64,000 nt of DNA. Source: an uncultured Akkermansia sp. (GTDB lineage: Bacteria; Verrucomicrobiota; Verrucomicrobiia; Verrucomicrobiales; Akkermansiaceae). This document shows positions 23,711 through 32,801 of this stretch, piece after piece. Position 1 is the stretch's first letter. Each line of letters opens with the position of its first letter. Under the pieces are notes generated by a model. The model had not been told where the DNA came from. It did no database searches and was given only the letters and a program-made list of their open reading frames with translations. The position numbers and the translations under genes are program-made. The stretch covers positions 1 to 64,000 of the forward strand of contig CAJGCZ010000005.1 of NCBI GenBank assembly GCA_904501975.1, in the 5' to 3' direction.

Positions 23711-25113
23711 GCGAATGCTTGTTCGAGGGCTGAAGCGATACGCACGAGGTCTGCCTCTGCGAAGTGTTTACCGAGCAACTGAATGCCGACTGGGAGACCG
23801 CCGTTTTGCGGGGTGGGAATGGAAATGCCGGGGAGACCTGCCAGGTTGGCCGGGATGGTGTAGATGTCTGCCAAGTAGATTTGCAGCGGGGTCATGTTCT
23901 TGTCGTCCATGAGCGGGGCTGCTGTGGGAGCAACGGGGCCCAAGATGAAATCCACCTTGTTGAAGGCATCGGCAAAGTCCTGTGCTACCAGAGCACGCAC
24001 TTTTTGAGCCTTGGCGTAGTAGGCATCGTAGAAGCCGCTGGAGAGTACATAGGTGCCCAAGATGATGCGGCGCTTTACCTCCGGGCCGAACCCTTCTGCG
24101 CGGGAACGGCTGTAGAGGTCGTCCAACCCATTGGTGTTTTCTGCTCGGTAGCCATAGCGAATACCATCGAAACGGGAAAGGTTGGAGGAGGCTTCCGCAC
24201 ACGCTATAATATAATAGGCGGAGACGACTGCCTCGGAGTGCGGGAGTGAGATTTCAACAATCTCGGCACCGAGTTCCGTCAGTTTGCTAACAGCTGCGTT
24301 GATGGCGGCTGTTACCTCCGGGGCGTTGCCGCTGCTGAGGTATTCCTTCGGCAGACCGATGCGTACGCCGGCGATGCTTTGTCCAATCTTGGCGGTGAAG
24401 TCCTCTGTGGGGTGAGGGGAGGAGGTGGAGTCCTTGGCATCGTGGCCGCACATGCAGTTGAGGAGTAGGGCTGCGTCTTCTACATTATGGGTAAGCGGTC
24501 CGATTTGGTCCAAGGAAGAGGCGAAGGCAACAAGGCCATATCGGGAGATGCGCCCGTAGGTGGGTTTCATGCCGACAATGCCGCAGTGCGAGGCGGGTTG
24601 GCGGATGGAGCCGCCGGTGTCGGAGCCGAGGGCGGCGATGGCCATGCCGGCAGCTACTGCTGCTGCAGAACCGCTCGAGGAACCACCGGGAACATGACCG
24701 GGGGCGGCGGGGTTGTGGGTAACTCCGTAGGCGGAGTTTTTGCCGGCTGAGCCCATGGCGAATTCGTCCATGTTGGCACGGCCAAAGGGAATGGCGCCGA
24801 AGTTGCGCAGCTTGGTGACGGCTGTGGCATCGTAGGGAGAGACGAAATTGTGCAACATGTGAGATGCACAGCGCGTGGGCTCGCCCTTAAGGCAGATGTT
24901 GTCTTTGATGGCGATGGGGATGCCGCCAAGGGGCAGGGTGACATCTGCTGTTGCAGCGGCTGCTAAGGCGGCGTCGGTGTCCCATGAGATGTAGGCGTTG
25001 ATGGCCGGGTTCTTTACCTCGGTGATACGGGCGAGCTCTTGCACGAGCTCTGTGGGAGAAATTTCGCCGGAGGTCAGTTTAGCGCGCCAGTATGAAATGG
25101 TTCCGTGTTGCAT
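23707..25113 (-). CDS. gatA: Asp-tRNA(Asn)/Glu-tRNA(Gln) amidotransferase subunit A
   Basis: The 468-residue protein carries the amidase signature with the Ser-cisSer-Lys triad: Lys in IAIKDNICLKG, the cis-Ser in VPGGSSSGSAAAVAAGM and the nucleophile Ser in GSDTGGSIRQPASHCG. GatA frees ammonia from glutamine for transfer to misacylated tRNA on GatB. gatC lies 16 bp upstream; gatB is not in this window. The presence of GatCA implies that Gln-tRNA and/or Asn-tRNA is made by the indirect route. Confidence 0.96.
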   Translation of the reverse strand: MQHGTISYWRAKLTSGEISPTELVQELARITEVKNPAINAYISWDTDAALAAAATADVTLPLGGIPIAIKDNICLKGEPTRCASHMLHNFVSPYDATAVTKLRNFGAIPFGRANMDEFAMGSAGKNSAYGVTHNPAAPGHVPGGSSSGSAAAVAAGMAIAALGSDTGGSIRQPASHCGIVGMKPTYGRISRYGLVAFASSLDQIGPLTHNVEDAALLLNCMCGHDAKDSTSSPHPTEDFTAKIGQSIAGVRIGLPKEYLSSGNAPEVTAAINAAVSKLTELGAEIVEISLPHSEAVVSAYYIIACAEASSNLSRFDGIRYGYRAENTNGLDDLYSRSRAEGFGPEVKRRIILGTYVLSSGFYDAYYAKAQKVRALVAQDFADAFNKVDFILGPVAPTAAPLMDDKNMTPLQIYLADIYTIPANLAGLPGISIPTPQNGGLPVGIQLLGKHFAEADLVRIASALEQAFA

Positions 25114-25129
25114 GGATGGGGAAGGTGGG

Positions 25130-25426
25130 TTAGTGGGCGGATTCTACTACTTTGGGGACGCGGAATTGACCGTCTTCTTCTGCCGGGGCATTGGAGAGTG
25201 CTGCTTCGTTGCTGAGACTGCAGCCGGGAATATCAGCACGTACGGCGTCGAATGCGGGAAGCGGATGGTACATGGGTTCTACTCCATCGGTATTCCATTC
25301 TCCGAGCTGCGCGATATAACCGAGAATGCGGTTGAGGTCTTCGGAGAAACGCTCTGTCTCTTCGGGAGAGAGCTCGATTTTTGCCAGTTTGGCAATGTAT
25401 GCTACATCTATCTGCGGAGCGTTCAT
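25130..25426 (-). CDS. gatC: Aspartyl/glutamyl-tRNA amidotransferase subunit C
   Basis: The 98-residue protein fits GatC in length and has its pattern: IDVAYIAKLAKIELSPEETERFSEDLNRILGYIAQLGEWNTDGVEPMYHPLP. GatC wraps between GatA and GatB and stabilises the amidotransferase. It sits directly upstream of gatA. Confidence 0.95.
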   Translation of the reverse strand: MNAPQIDVAYIAKLAKIELSPEETERFSEDLNRILGYIAQLGEWNTDGVEPMYHPLPAFDAVRADIPGCSLSNEAALSNAPAEEDGQFRVPKVVESAH

Positions 25427-25429
25427 GGT

Positions 25430-25732
25430 TTAAGCTTGGTTGAGTAAGTAAATGGTTGCGCGGTATATGGCGTAGGTAATGCCGACAAGTAGTGCGAGAA
25501 GAACGATGTTCTCTATAATAAGATTAGCACTGATGCTGGGGAGCTCTTGCTTGGTCTCGCGCGTGCGCTCCTTTTTAGCAATGTGATGGCCGTAGCGGTC
25601 AGGCGGGGCTAAGGTGTTGCTGCCGGCGCTGGATTTGCCGTTTTCTTCCCCCGGATAAATCAGTGCGTGTCTGCAGCTGTTTTCTTCCATTCGGGCGAAT
25701 TGTTGCTGGCGGCTGATGCGTTTTTGGGCCAT
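25430..25732 (-). CDS. Small protein with C-terminal membrane helix, unknown
   Basis: Starting at 25732 (MAQKRISRQQQ) the protein has 100 residues. The N-terminal 65 residues are polar and basic. A single hydrophobic helix near the C-terminus (IIENIVLLALLVGITYAIYRATIYLL) predicts a tail-anchored protein with the bulk in the cytoplasm. An upstream ATG at 25786 would overlap the preceding gene and is less likely. It lies 3 bp before gatC in the same operon. No family is recognised. Confidence 0.55.
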   Translation of the reverse strand: MAQKRISRQQQFARMEENSCRHALIYPGEENGKSSAGSNTLAPPDRYGHHIAKKERTRETKQELPSISANLIIENIVLLALLVGITYAIYRATIYLLNQA

Positions 25733-25755
25733 GGGATGAAGAGGTGTATAATCTA

Positions 25756-26391
25756 TTATGCTGAGAAAAGTGTGTAGAGTCCCCAACTGATGAGGAGAAG
25801 GAGGAAGAGAGGAAGGTGAAAGGCGAGACCTCTCAACATTTCTTCTTTAATGTGTTTCATGGAGAAGGGTTCCTTTTGTTCTACTTCTCCGGGCTTTTGG
25901 AGGAAGATTGATGTGTGCTTATATTGTCGGCCGCAGGCGTAAGCCTCGTGGAAGTCGTTATCGGCTCGGTCGAGCTTGGGTAGTGCCTCGCGCAGGCGAT
26001 CCTTTACAGTATCGGGTGCCCAGTGTTGCGGCTGCAGGGTGGAGAGGATTTGGAGGTGTTGTTTGAAGCATTCGCAAAGTTGCCCCATTTCGTGGTGCTC
26101 TCGTTCCATGCTATCCATTTCTCGAGCAATGCGGCGCACGGCATTGTGAAGACGCTGGCCTACCTCGTTGAGGTCGGCATTGAATCGGGTTTTGCGTATG
26201 GTGCTCTCCTCTAGCTCGCGACTGCGGGTTTCGCTTTCCTGTCTTTGCTGCTCGTAGAGTTCTGCTTGCTGGCGCAGGAGTTCAGCCTGTTGCATCATGC
26301 GCTCCGGGGTGTGCATGTATGCGTCGGGGTGCCCCTGAGGCATGTCTGTTTGCCGATAGGGCATGTGCCCTTGCTGGTCTCCTATGGCCAT
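25756..26391 (-). CDS. Coiled-coil protein with C-terminal membrane anchor, unknown
   Basis: The 211-residue protein begins with a His/Gln/Met-rich stretch. A long helical region follows (about 30-110) with heptads such as QAELLRQQAELYEQQRQ and LHNAVRRIAREMDSMEREHHEM, and a single C-terminal helix (LAFHLPLFLLLLISWGLYTLF) should anchor it in the inner membrane. Together with the next gene it makes a pair of tail-anchored proteins heading the gatCA-thiD operon. No known family is evident. Confidence 0.6.
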   Translation of the reverse strand: MAIGDQQGHMPYRQTDMPQGHPDAYMHTPERMMQQAELLRQQAELYEQQRQESETRSRELEESTIRKTRFNADLNEVGQRLHNAVRRIAREMDSMEREHHEMGQLCECFKQHLQILSTLQPQHWAPDTVKDRLREALPKLDRADNDFHEAYACGRQYKHTSIFLQKPGEVEQKEPFSMKHIKEEMLRGLAFHLPLFLLLLISWGLYTLFSA

Positions 26392-26491
26392 GGTTATTGT
26401 ATGTGTGAAAAGCTAAAGAAAAGTTAAGCAAATTTGGGGCTTTTGTCAAGCTTTAAGCTGTGCAGTATGAAAGAAAAATGAGGTGAAAATA

Positions 26492-26520
26492 AAAACAGCT
26501 CGGTGATGCCGAGCTGTTTT
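26492..26520 (-). terminator. Terminator of minus-strand tRNA-Gly
   Basis: ACAGCTCGG and CCGAGCTGT form a perfect stem followed, on the minus strand, by a T-rich tract. Confidence 0.75.
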
Positions 26521-26524
26521 GTTA

Positions 26525-26595
26525 TACGGGCGACGGGAATCGAACCCGTGTCTCATGCTTGGGAAGCACGCGTCCTACCATTGAACGACGCCCGC
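26525..26595 (-). tRNA. tRNA-Gly (anticodon CCC)
   Basis: On the minus strand GCGGGCG pairs with CGCCCGT at the acceptor, the anticodon loop is TTCCCAA and the T arm contains GGTTCGATTCC. The anticodon CCC reads GGG. Confidence 0.95.
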
Positions 26596-26730
26596 TTTTG
26601 ATGCGCCGGGAGTATACATTTGGGATGGTGAAAAGTCAAGTTTAAAATGAGGAAAAGTAGAATTTTTGCATAAAATGAAAAATTATGCTTGCGTTTTAGA
26701 CAAAAGTTGTTAAAATTGCCGCAGCAAAGC

Positions 26731-26801
26731 GCGGGTATAGCTTAATGGTAAAGCTCCAGCCTTCCAAGCTGGCCATGCGGGTTCGATTCCCGCTACCCGC
26801 T
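26731..26801 (+). tRNA. tRNA-Gly (anticodon TCC)
   Basis: GCGGGTA pairs with TACCCGC at the acceptor, the anticodon loop is CTTCCAA and the T arm has GGTTCGATTCC. The anticodon TCC reads GGA and GGG. It lies only about 30 bp upstream of the next coding region and may share its transcript. Confidence 0.96.
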
Positions 26802-26827
26802 TCTGTAAAACGGAAGGAAAAATTAAG

Positions 26828-27427
26828 ATGAAAACGACCTACCTTACAATTGCCCTCATGCTGGGTATGGCTGCAGCTCCTGTAATGGCTGCTGGTCCTG
26901 CATGGAATGAAGCTGTTGCTCTTTCTGCTCAGGACTCCAAGGTCTCTATGGCTGACCTTTGCAATGCTGTATATCGCGCAGCTAAGGAGTCTCCTGCTGA
27001 AGCTGTGAAACTGTATGAAACAGTTCTTGCTCAGCGTACAACGTGGAACGCTTCTCAGTGCTATGCTATCTTGCGTTCTATCTTGTTGGCTCTTCCCGGT
27101 GATATTGGTTGCAATATTGGTAAGTATACGCAGAAGTATCAGGATGCTAAGGGTTCTGCGGTGAAGGGTGAGAAGGTGCAGCGTGCTCGTTATTCTGCTG
27201 CAATTGAATCATCTTCTGCTTCCGAGGAGACTTTCTACGGTTTGATTGATGCTCTTTACAATGCTTCTCTTGCTGAGGGTGTGGCAGACAATACGTTTGC
27301 TTCTATTTATCCCACGGTGAGCGGTGTTTACGAGACTTCTTTCAATGCTGCTGTGAATAATGACTTTGGTCGTGGTGATACCAATGGTATGCTGCCGACT
27401 CCTCCTCCCACCTCTGAGGATCTTTGA
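26828..27427 (+). CDS. Exported protein of unknown function, first gene of EPS region
   Basis: The 199-residue protein has a clear signal peptide (MKTTYLTIALMLGMAAAPVMAAG). The mature part is Ala/Ser-rich and helical, with a Pro-rich end (PTPPPTSEDL). No family is recognised. It begins about 27 bp after tRNA-Gly and precedes the beta-barrel gene by about 40 bp, and its T-ending codon preference matches the next three genes, so it probably belongs to the polysaccharide export locus. Confidence 0.7.
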   Translation: MKTTYLTIALMLGMAAAPVMAAGPAWNEAVALSAQDSKVSMADLCNAVYRAAKESPAEAVKLYETVLAQRTTWNASQCYAILRSILLALPGDIGCNIGKYTQKYQDAKGSAVKGEKVQRARYSAAIESSSASEETFYGLIDALYNASLAEGVADNTFASIYPTVSGVYETSFNAAVNNDFGRGDTNGMLPTPPPTSEDL

Positions 27428-27468
27428 TTCGTGGAGTGTACGATTTAACTTATTAGCTCTAATACGGA

Positions 27469-28674
27469 ATGAAATCAAGTGTATTTAAAATGCTGGTGCT
27501 CGCCGGAGTGCTTGCTGCTCCTTCCTATGGCTTGAGTCTGTATGATTCTGCTCCTCCTATCGGTTTGCCGGAGTCTTATGCTGCTCGCTATGGTGTTTAC
27601 ATGAATGTGGGTTATGATTCTAACCTCAATAACTCCGTTCGTAATCCTCAGGATGGCGGCTTCGTAAAATATGGTGTAACGGCTTCTTATGCAGATAATG
27701 AGTCTGTAACCAAGATGTCCTATAACGCACGTATCGGTGCTCAGCTTTACAATAAGACTGCTAATGGTGCTGATGAGCGTAACTTCTCTGATATTTCTGT
27801 TTCCGGTCGTTTGAGCCACGCTTTCTCTGCCGGTAGCCAGTACACCGGTAATGTAGAGCTTCGTTACTGCCCGGAGCCGGATTACGCTAACGGTATTTCT
27901 GCTGCCAATTCTCAGGGTGATTGCTTTACATGGCACATTGGTAATGCTTACTCTCGCATGATTGATTGCCGCTGGAGCTGGACTGCTAATGTTGGCTACA
28001 ATGGTAACATTTATTCTGATTCCTTGTATCAGGATGATGACCGTACCTATCTTTCCGGTGGCCTTTCCCTCAACATGCGTTATGATGCCCGTACAACTTA
28101 CGGGGTCAATATGACCATGCGTCACGAGGATCGCAGCGCCGGTTATGATTCCGATAGCTGGTTTACCACGCTTTCTATGTCTCATGCGCTTAGTCCGGTG
28201 GACAGCTTCTCCATGTCTCTTGGTTTCCAGGGTAAGTTCATCAATAGTGAGAACGATTTCTATCCGACGCTTAATTTCTCCTATCGTCGCGTATTGACTC
28301 AGGGTGTAAGCGCTAATGTTTACGTTTCCTTCCAGAACGAGAATATTGATACCTACGTTCGCTATAGCAGTCAGAACTACCTTTCCAACGAAACATGGCG
28401 TGTAGGTGCTAACATCGCTTACGCATATACTCCGACGGTAACATTCACTGTGGGTGCTGACCTTTTGTCTTCTTCCTACTCGAAGGGTACCAATGGCGCA
28501 CGTGATTATGACCGTTCAACTTGGAGCGCTTATGTGGGTATGAGCTACAAGTTCACCCAGCGTCTTACCGGTAACGTTCGCTACACATACACTTACGGTG
28601 ATGCCTATGGTGCGTATGGTGTAGGCCATTACGACAGGGACGTTATTTCGGCAGGTTTGACCTATACGTTCTAA
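27469..28674 (+). CDS. Outer-membrane beta-barrel protein of the EPS locus
   Basis: The 401-residue protein has a signal peptide ending near PSYGLS. It then shows repeated amphipathic strands rich in Tyr, Ser and Asn (YGVYMNVGYDSNLNN, AYSRMIDCRWSWTANVGYNG) and ends in LTYTF with the C-terminal Phe of outer-membrane barrels. Similar barrels accompany Wza/Wzc genes in exopolysaccharide clusters and are thought to help secretion. A strong terminator follows, so the kinase gene downstream likely has its own promoter. Confidence 0.78.
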   Translation: MKSSVFKMLVLAGVLAAPSYGLSLYDSAPPIGLPESYAARYGVYMNVGYDSNLNNSVRNPQDGGFVKYGVTASYADNESVTKMSYNARIGAQLYNKTANGADERNFSDISVSGRLSHAFSAGSQYTGNVELRYCPEPDYANGISAANSQGDCFTWHIGNAYSRMIDCRWSWTANVGYNGNIYSDSLYQDDDRTYLSGGLSLNMRYDARTTYGVNMTMRHEDRSAGYDSDSWFTTLSMSHALSPVDSFSMSLGFQGKFINSENDFYPTLNFSYRRVLTQGVSANVYVSFQNENIDTYVRYSSQNYLSNETWRVGANIAYAYTPTVTFTVGADLLSSSYSKGTNGARDYDRSTWSAYVGMSYKFTQRLTGNVRYTYTYGDAYGAYGVGHYDRDVISAGLTYTF

Positions 28675-28685
28675 TAAACGTTTTT

Positions 28686-28730
28686 AAGAATGGAATCAGG
28701 TCTTTGGCTTGATTCCATTCTTGTTTTTAT
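28686..28730 (+). terminator. Terminator after the beta-barrel gene
   Basis: AAGAATGGAATCA at 28686-28698 pairs perfectly with 28710-28722 and is followed by GTTTTTAT. Confidence 0.85.
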
Positions 28731-28748
28731 ATATATCGCTAAAAAACG

Positions 28749-30989
28749 ATGGCAGATAATACAACAACATCTAATCAGGCTGAAGCAATGCTTCACGCTC
28801 AGGACTACTTGAGAATTCTCAAGTCTCGCTGGGCTGAGGCTTTCTTTGTTTTCTTGCTCGTATTTGTTAGCTGTGCTGTTATTACGAACCTCATGACGCC
28901 CACGTATGTGAGCTCCATGCGAATTGAAATTAAGCAGCCTGGTGAACAAATTGACGTTACGGCTAAAGGTTCAGGTATCAGTCCTTTGAAGCTCGATGCT
29001 TCCATGGGTAGCTATACGGCAACACAGTTTGAGGTGCTTGTTTCACAGCGTAACTTGCGCCATGTTGCTGAGAAGCTTAGCTTGCCTAAGGAATGGGGAA
29101 CGACTCTTGATGGTGCTGCTTCCATGCTGAAAAACTGCATTAAGATTCAACCTGTTGAAGGTACGGCCATGACAGATATCATTGTTGCTCATTCTAATGC
29201 TCAAACAGCATGCGAGATTTGCGCCCAGGTAACAGCTTCCTATCGCGAGATTCGCGACCGCGAGGAAACGCAAAAGATTCAGGATGCTATTGCCGACCGT
29301 AAAGACGTGTTGGAGCAGAGTGCTGCTAAACTTGACAGAAAGGCTGAGAACGTTCGTTACCACATTGCCAATAGTAAGTATTTGGCTGGCATGTGGAATT
29401 CTTACTCCGGTCAGCCTGAGTCCAGTGGTGGTGAAAAGCAGAGATTGTATACGCTGCGTTCTTCTCAAACTGCCTTGAAGAATGAACTCAGCCGTGTCAA
29501 TGTTCACATTAATCAGCTGAATGAGCTTAAGGATGATGCTTTGCTGAATTATGTGGTAAGCAGTGAGTTGCTTTCTGCTGAGTCTTTTGCTTCTGATCGT
29601 GTGCGCCAGTTGCACAGAAAGATGCTGGATGAGGAGGATGAACGTGGTCAGCGTTTGCTTGCCGGTTATGGTGAGAAACACCCCGTGGTTCTTCGTTTGG
29701 ATGAGCAGCATGCACGTACTCAAAAGCAATTGTTCGATGGCTTGGCTGATATGCGCGATGCTATGGAGCATCACCGTAAGCTTAAGCAAGACGAACTCGT
29801 TGCTCTGGAGAAGGATATCGTAGAGGCAGAAGCTGAGCTTCGTGAGCAGCAGCTTGAAGAACGTACTGTTCTGCAGGCTCATGAAGAATACAAAAAAGCA
29901 AACGAAATTCACAGCGATCTTGAACATAAGCACGAGCAGGACAGAATGCGTTTGAGCGCTCGCCGTGCCATTGTTGACGTTTACAGTGAACCTGTTAAGG
30001 CTGGTGCTCCGTCTTCTCCTAATACTAAGTTGAATCTTATCGTTGGTGCCGTTGTTGGTATTATTACCGGTATCGTGGTTGCTTTCATTTATAACTACTT
30101 CGATACTTCTGTTAAATCACTTGAGGACGCAGAACGTCACTTGGCCTTGCCGGTGCTTGGTGTTATTCCTCAGGATGCAGGCTTGCTTGCGTTGCAGGGT
30201 GGTAATTCTCCTGATGCCGAGGCGTATCGAATCCTTCGTACCAACATTGAACTCAAAAAGTCTCTCTTCAAGGCCAGAACATTTGCCATTGTTTCTGCAA
30301 ATGCCGGTGAAGGTAAGACTACAACTCTTAGCAACTTGGCATACGTATATGCAGCAGCAGGTTATAGTACGCTCATGATTGACGCTGACTTGCGTCGTCC
30401 TCGTTTGGCTCGTTATGCCGAGATGGAAGATGCAGTTGGTCTCTCTAACTATCTTACCAGCGATATGCCGCTGAAGGATGCTGTTTTCCGCACGAATGTG
30501 CCGAACTTGTATCTGATGCCCTCCGGTCCGCAGCCTGTTGACCCCTCCGGTGTTCTCGGCTCTTACCGCATGGACCAGTTGTTGAATGAGACATCTCGTC
30601 GTTTCGATATTGTCTTCTTCGACTCTCCTCCTGTTCTGGGTGTAAGTGATGCTTCTCTTCTCGTTAGCAAGGTTGATGCAACACTGATTGTGTTGCAACC
30701 GCGCAAGATGCCGCTTAAGGCTCTTTTGCGCACGAAGTCCATCATTAATAATGTAGGTGGTCAGATTATGGGCCTTGTAATGAACAACGTGGATATTAGT
30801 GCGGATACTCAGTATCAATACTACACCACATACTATTCTTACTACACGAGTGATAATCCTCAGGATGAGTCTCTTGATGCTAAACTGAAACAATCAAAAC
30901 GATCTGAGTCAAAGAAGGTTGAAAAGAAGAGTGTTGCCAAGAATACGACACCTGTTCAGACAGCCGAGGCCGATGATGATTTGTATTGA
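28749..30989 (+). CDS. Wzc-like polysaccharide co-polymerase and tyrosine autokinase
   Basis: The 746-residue protein has a Wzz chain-length domain between two membrane helices (about 33-55 and 427-447, GAVVGIITGIVVAFIYNYF), with a coiled-coil periplasmic part. The cytoplasmic BY-kinase follows: Walker A NAGEGKTT at about 517-524, Walker A' LMIDADLRRPR and Walker B DIVFFDSPP at about 620. A Tyr cluster (QYQYYTTYYSYY) at about 689-700 is the likely autophosphorylation site. Such proteins control length and export of capsular or exopolysaccharide with a Wza-type channel, which is encoded next. The Lys-rich tail beyond the Tyr cluster is unusual. Confidence 0.92.
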   Translation: MADNTTTSNQAEAMLHAQDYLRILKSRWAEAFFVFLLVFVSCAVITNLMTPTYVSSMRIEIKQPGEQIDVTAKGSGISPLKLDASMGSYTATQFEVLVSQRNLRHVAEKLSLPKEWGTTLDGAASMLKNCIKIQPVEGTAMTDIIVAHSNAQTACEICAQVTASYREIRDREETQKIQDAIADRKDVLEQSAAKLDRKAENVRYHIANSKYLAGMWNSYSGQPESSGGEKQRLYTLRSSQTALKNELSRVNVHINQLNELKDDALLNYVVSSELLSAESFASDRVRQLHRKMLDEEDERGQRLLAGYGEKHPVVLRLDEQHARTQKQLFDGLADMRDAMEHHRKLKQDELVALEKDIVEAEAELREQQLEERTVLQAHEEYKKANEIHSDLEHKHEQDRMRLSARRAIVDVYSEPVKAGAPSSPNTKLNLIVGAVVGIITGIVVAFIYNYFDTSVKSLEDAERHLALPVLGVIPQDAGLLALQGGNSPDAEAYRILRTNIELKKSLFKARTFAIVSANAGEGKTTTLSNLAYVYAAAGYSTLMIDADLRRPRLARYAEMEDAVGLSNYLTSDMPLKDAVFRTNVPNLYLMPSGPQPVDPSGVLGSYRMDQLLNETSRRFDIVFFDSPPVLGVSDASLLVSKVDATLIVLQPRKMPLKALLRTKSIINNVGGQIMGLVMNNVDISADTQYQYYTTYYSYYTSDNPQDESLDAKLKQSKRSESKKVEKKSVAKNTTPVQTAEADDDLY

Positions 30990-31012
30990 TATTAACCTCT
31001 AATCATTCTCGT

Positions 31013-31642
31013 ATGAAGAACAACAATTTATTGAAAGCCCTTTGGGCTTTAGTAGCGGCGCTCTTGGTGCTGGTCTCCTTTGCGGAGACCGCACAAGCAG
31101 CTCCTGCGCAGAGCGCTCGTCGTGGTGCTCGAATCATTATTACATTCCGTAATATCCCTGCTGAGGATAAGCCGAATGTGGATGGTGATTATATTGTGAG
31201 CCAGGATGATGGTTCGATTTCCATTCCTTATCTTTCCTCTCGCATTCGTGCAGAGGGAAAGACGGGTCGCCAGTTAGAGGAAATCATCCGTGCTCGTTTT
31301 ATTGAGGAGCAAATCTATTCTCAACCGATTGTCTCTGTTCAGGTTGGTAGCATTGATGAAATTAATGCATTGAATCAACGCTATGTTCAGGTAACCGGTT
31401 ATGTGGCTCAGAAGCGTAATCTTCCCTATCGCCCTGATTTGACTCTTATCGCAGCTATTGTTGATTGTGGTGATATTACCGATCACGGTTCCAGAGAGAT
31501 TCAGGTCACTCGCGGTAACCAGACTCAAACGTACGATTATTTCAGCGCTAAAGACAGAGCCATTAAGCTTCGTCCCAACGATGTGATTTTCGTGAAATTG
31601 AGAGGTCCGTTCGAGGGCCGTCCTAGCAAGATTGGGCCGTAA
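31013..31642 (+). CDS. Wza-like polysaccharide export protein
   Basis: From the start at 31013 (MKNNNLLKALW) the product has 209 residues. A signal peptide ends near AQAAP, the polysaccharide-export domain follows (DYIVSQDDGSISIPYLSSRIRAEGKTGRQLEEIIRARF) and then an SLBB-like domain (VQVTGYVAQKRNLPYRPDLTLIAAIVDCG). It lacks an obvious lipobox Cys and the C-terminal helix that lets Wza span the outer membrane, so the neighbouring beta-barrel could supply the pore. The ATG at 30986 overlaps the kinase stop but gives no signal peptide. Confidence 0.85.
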   Translation: MKNNNLLKALWALVAALLVLVSFAETAQAAPAQSARRGARIIITFRNIPAEDKPNVDGDYIVSQDDGSISIPYLSSRIRAEGKTGRQLEEIIRARFIEEQIYSQPIVSVQVGSIDEINALNQRYVQVTGYVAQKRNLPYRPDLTLIAAIVDCGDITDHGSREIQVTRGNQTQTYDYFSAKDRAIKLRPNDVIFVKLRGPFEGRPSKIGP

Positions 31643-31660
31643 GTATATACCTCTTTAATT

Positions 31661-31696
31661 AGCCTCGGCTCTTTTCGGAGCCGAGGCTTGTTTTTT
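31661..31696 (+). terminator. Terminator of the EPS export genes
   Basis: AGCCTCGGCTC pairs with GAGCCGAGGCT over a TTTTCG loop region and is followed by TTGTTTTTT. Confidence 0.88.
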
Positions 31697-31706
31697 CTAC
31701 CTCTAC

Positions 31707-32801
31707 ATGAAAACGAAACGTAAGTTGCTTGTGTTGACTATAGGTTATGGCGAAGGTCATAATGCAGCAGCTTATGCTATTCAACAAGCTGCAGCAAAAA
31801 AAGAATGGGAAGTGCTGGTAGCAGATCCCTGTGTGGAGGCTAGTCCATGGATTTATTCCTTGACCCGAAAGTTTTATCAATTTTGTGTTAAACAAGCTCC
31901 TTGGCTTTGGGGAATTACTTATTCTCAGACTGAAAATGCCGATTGGTCAAAGAAATCATATACGCCTATCTTGCGCCGCGTGACATGGTGTATACGCGAG
32001 CTTCTGTCGGACTATAATCCTGATGTTATTCTGTGTACATACCCGCTTTATGCTTATATGCTAGACTCGTTGAGGACTGAAGGTGTATGTGCTGTTCCTT
32101 ATGGTGTGGTTGTTACCGATGCGTTGGAAATTAGTAAGCCTTGGATGCAAACGAAGGCTGATGTGGTGTATTTGACGGATGAATATTCCCTGGAGCAGGT
32201 GATGGAGCGTTATGCAATAAAGGCCGATAAATTGTATGCAGGAGGGTTCCCTGTTAGGGCTTCTTTTGATAATGCTCGTTCGGATACATCGGCTCCTTCT
32301 GTGAGTGACTTGCGGATTGTATATGGTGCGCATGCCCCTATACGAAGAGTGGCTGCAGATATAACAGCCCTCGTTCACTCTATACCAGGTGTGCGCATTA
32401 CCTTGCTTGCGGGGTCACGAATGTCTAAGCTGTCATTTTTAGCAGGAGAACGAGTGTCGGTTATAGAGAAAACAACCGATATGGCCGGGTTAATGAAGAA
32501 TGCGCATTTATATATCGGCAAAGCCGGCGCTGCAACGGTGTTTGAGGCGTATTCCATGTGCTTGCCTGTGATTATTAACTATGCGCTTCCGGGGCAAGAG
32601 CAGGGGAATATGGCTCTGCTGGAGCTTGACGGGGCCGGGGTGTCTGTCTTTTCTACTGCTGATTTGATGTATACTATTCATGATTTATTGAAGGATGATG
32701 CTAATCGATGGTATGCCATGAAGGAGGCTATGATAGCTAAGAATAGAAGAGGAGGGGCAGTCAATATTGTTGCGGATTTAGAGCAACGTTTTTTCTTATG
32801 A
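31707..32801 (+). CDS. GT28-like glycosyltransferase (MGDG synthase / UgtP type)
   Basis: The 364-residue protein has a two-domain GT-B layout. The N-terminal half starts LLVLTIGYGEGHNAAAYAIQQ, as in monogalactosyl- and diglucosyl-diacylglycerol synthases. The C-terminal half has YIGKAGAATVFEAYSMCLPVIINYALPGQEQGN, the nucleotide-sugar binding region of GT28 enzymes. It probably transfers a sugar from a nucleotide donor to a lipid acceptor at the inner membrane; the exact substrate is unknown. It overlaps coaX by 4 bp. Confidence 0.78.
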   Translation: MKTKRKLLVLTIGYGEGHNAAAYAIQQAAAKKEWEVLVADPCVEASPWIYSLTRKFYQFCVKQAPWLWGITYSQTENADWSKKSYTPILRRVTWCIRELLSDYNPDVILCTYPLYAYMLDSLRTEGVCAVPYGVVVTDALEISKPWMQTKADVVYLTDEYSLEQVMERYAIKADKLYAGGFPVRASFDNARSDTSAPSVSDLRIVYGAHAPIRRVAADITALVHSIPGVRITLLAGSRMSKLSFLAGERVSVIEKTTDMAGLMKNAHLYIGKAGAATVFEAYSMCLPVIINYALPGQEQGNMALLELDGAGVSVFSTADLMYTIHDLLKDDANRWYAMKEAMIAKNRRGGAVNIVADLEQRFFL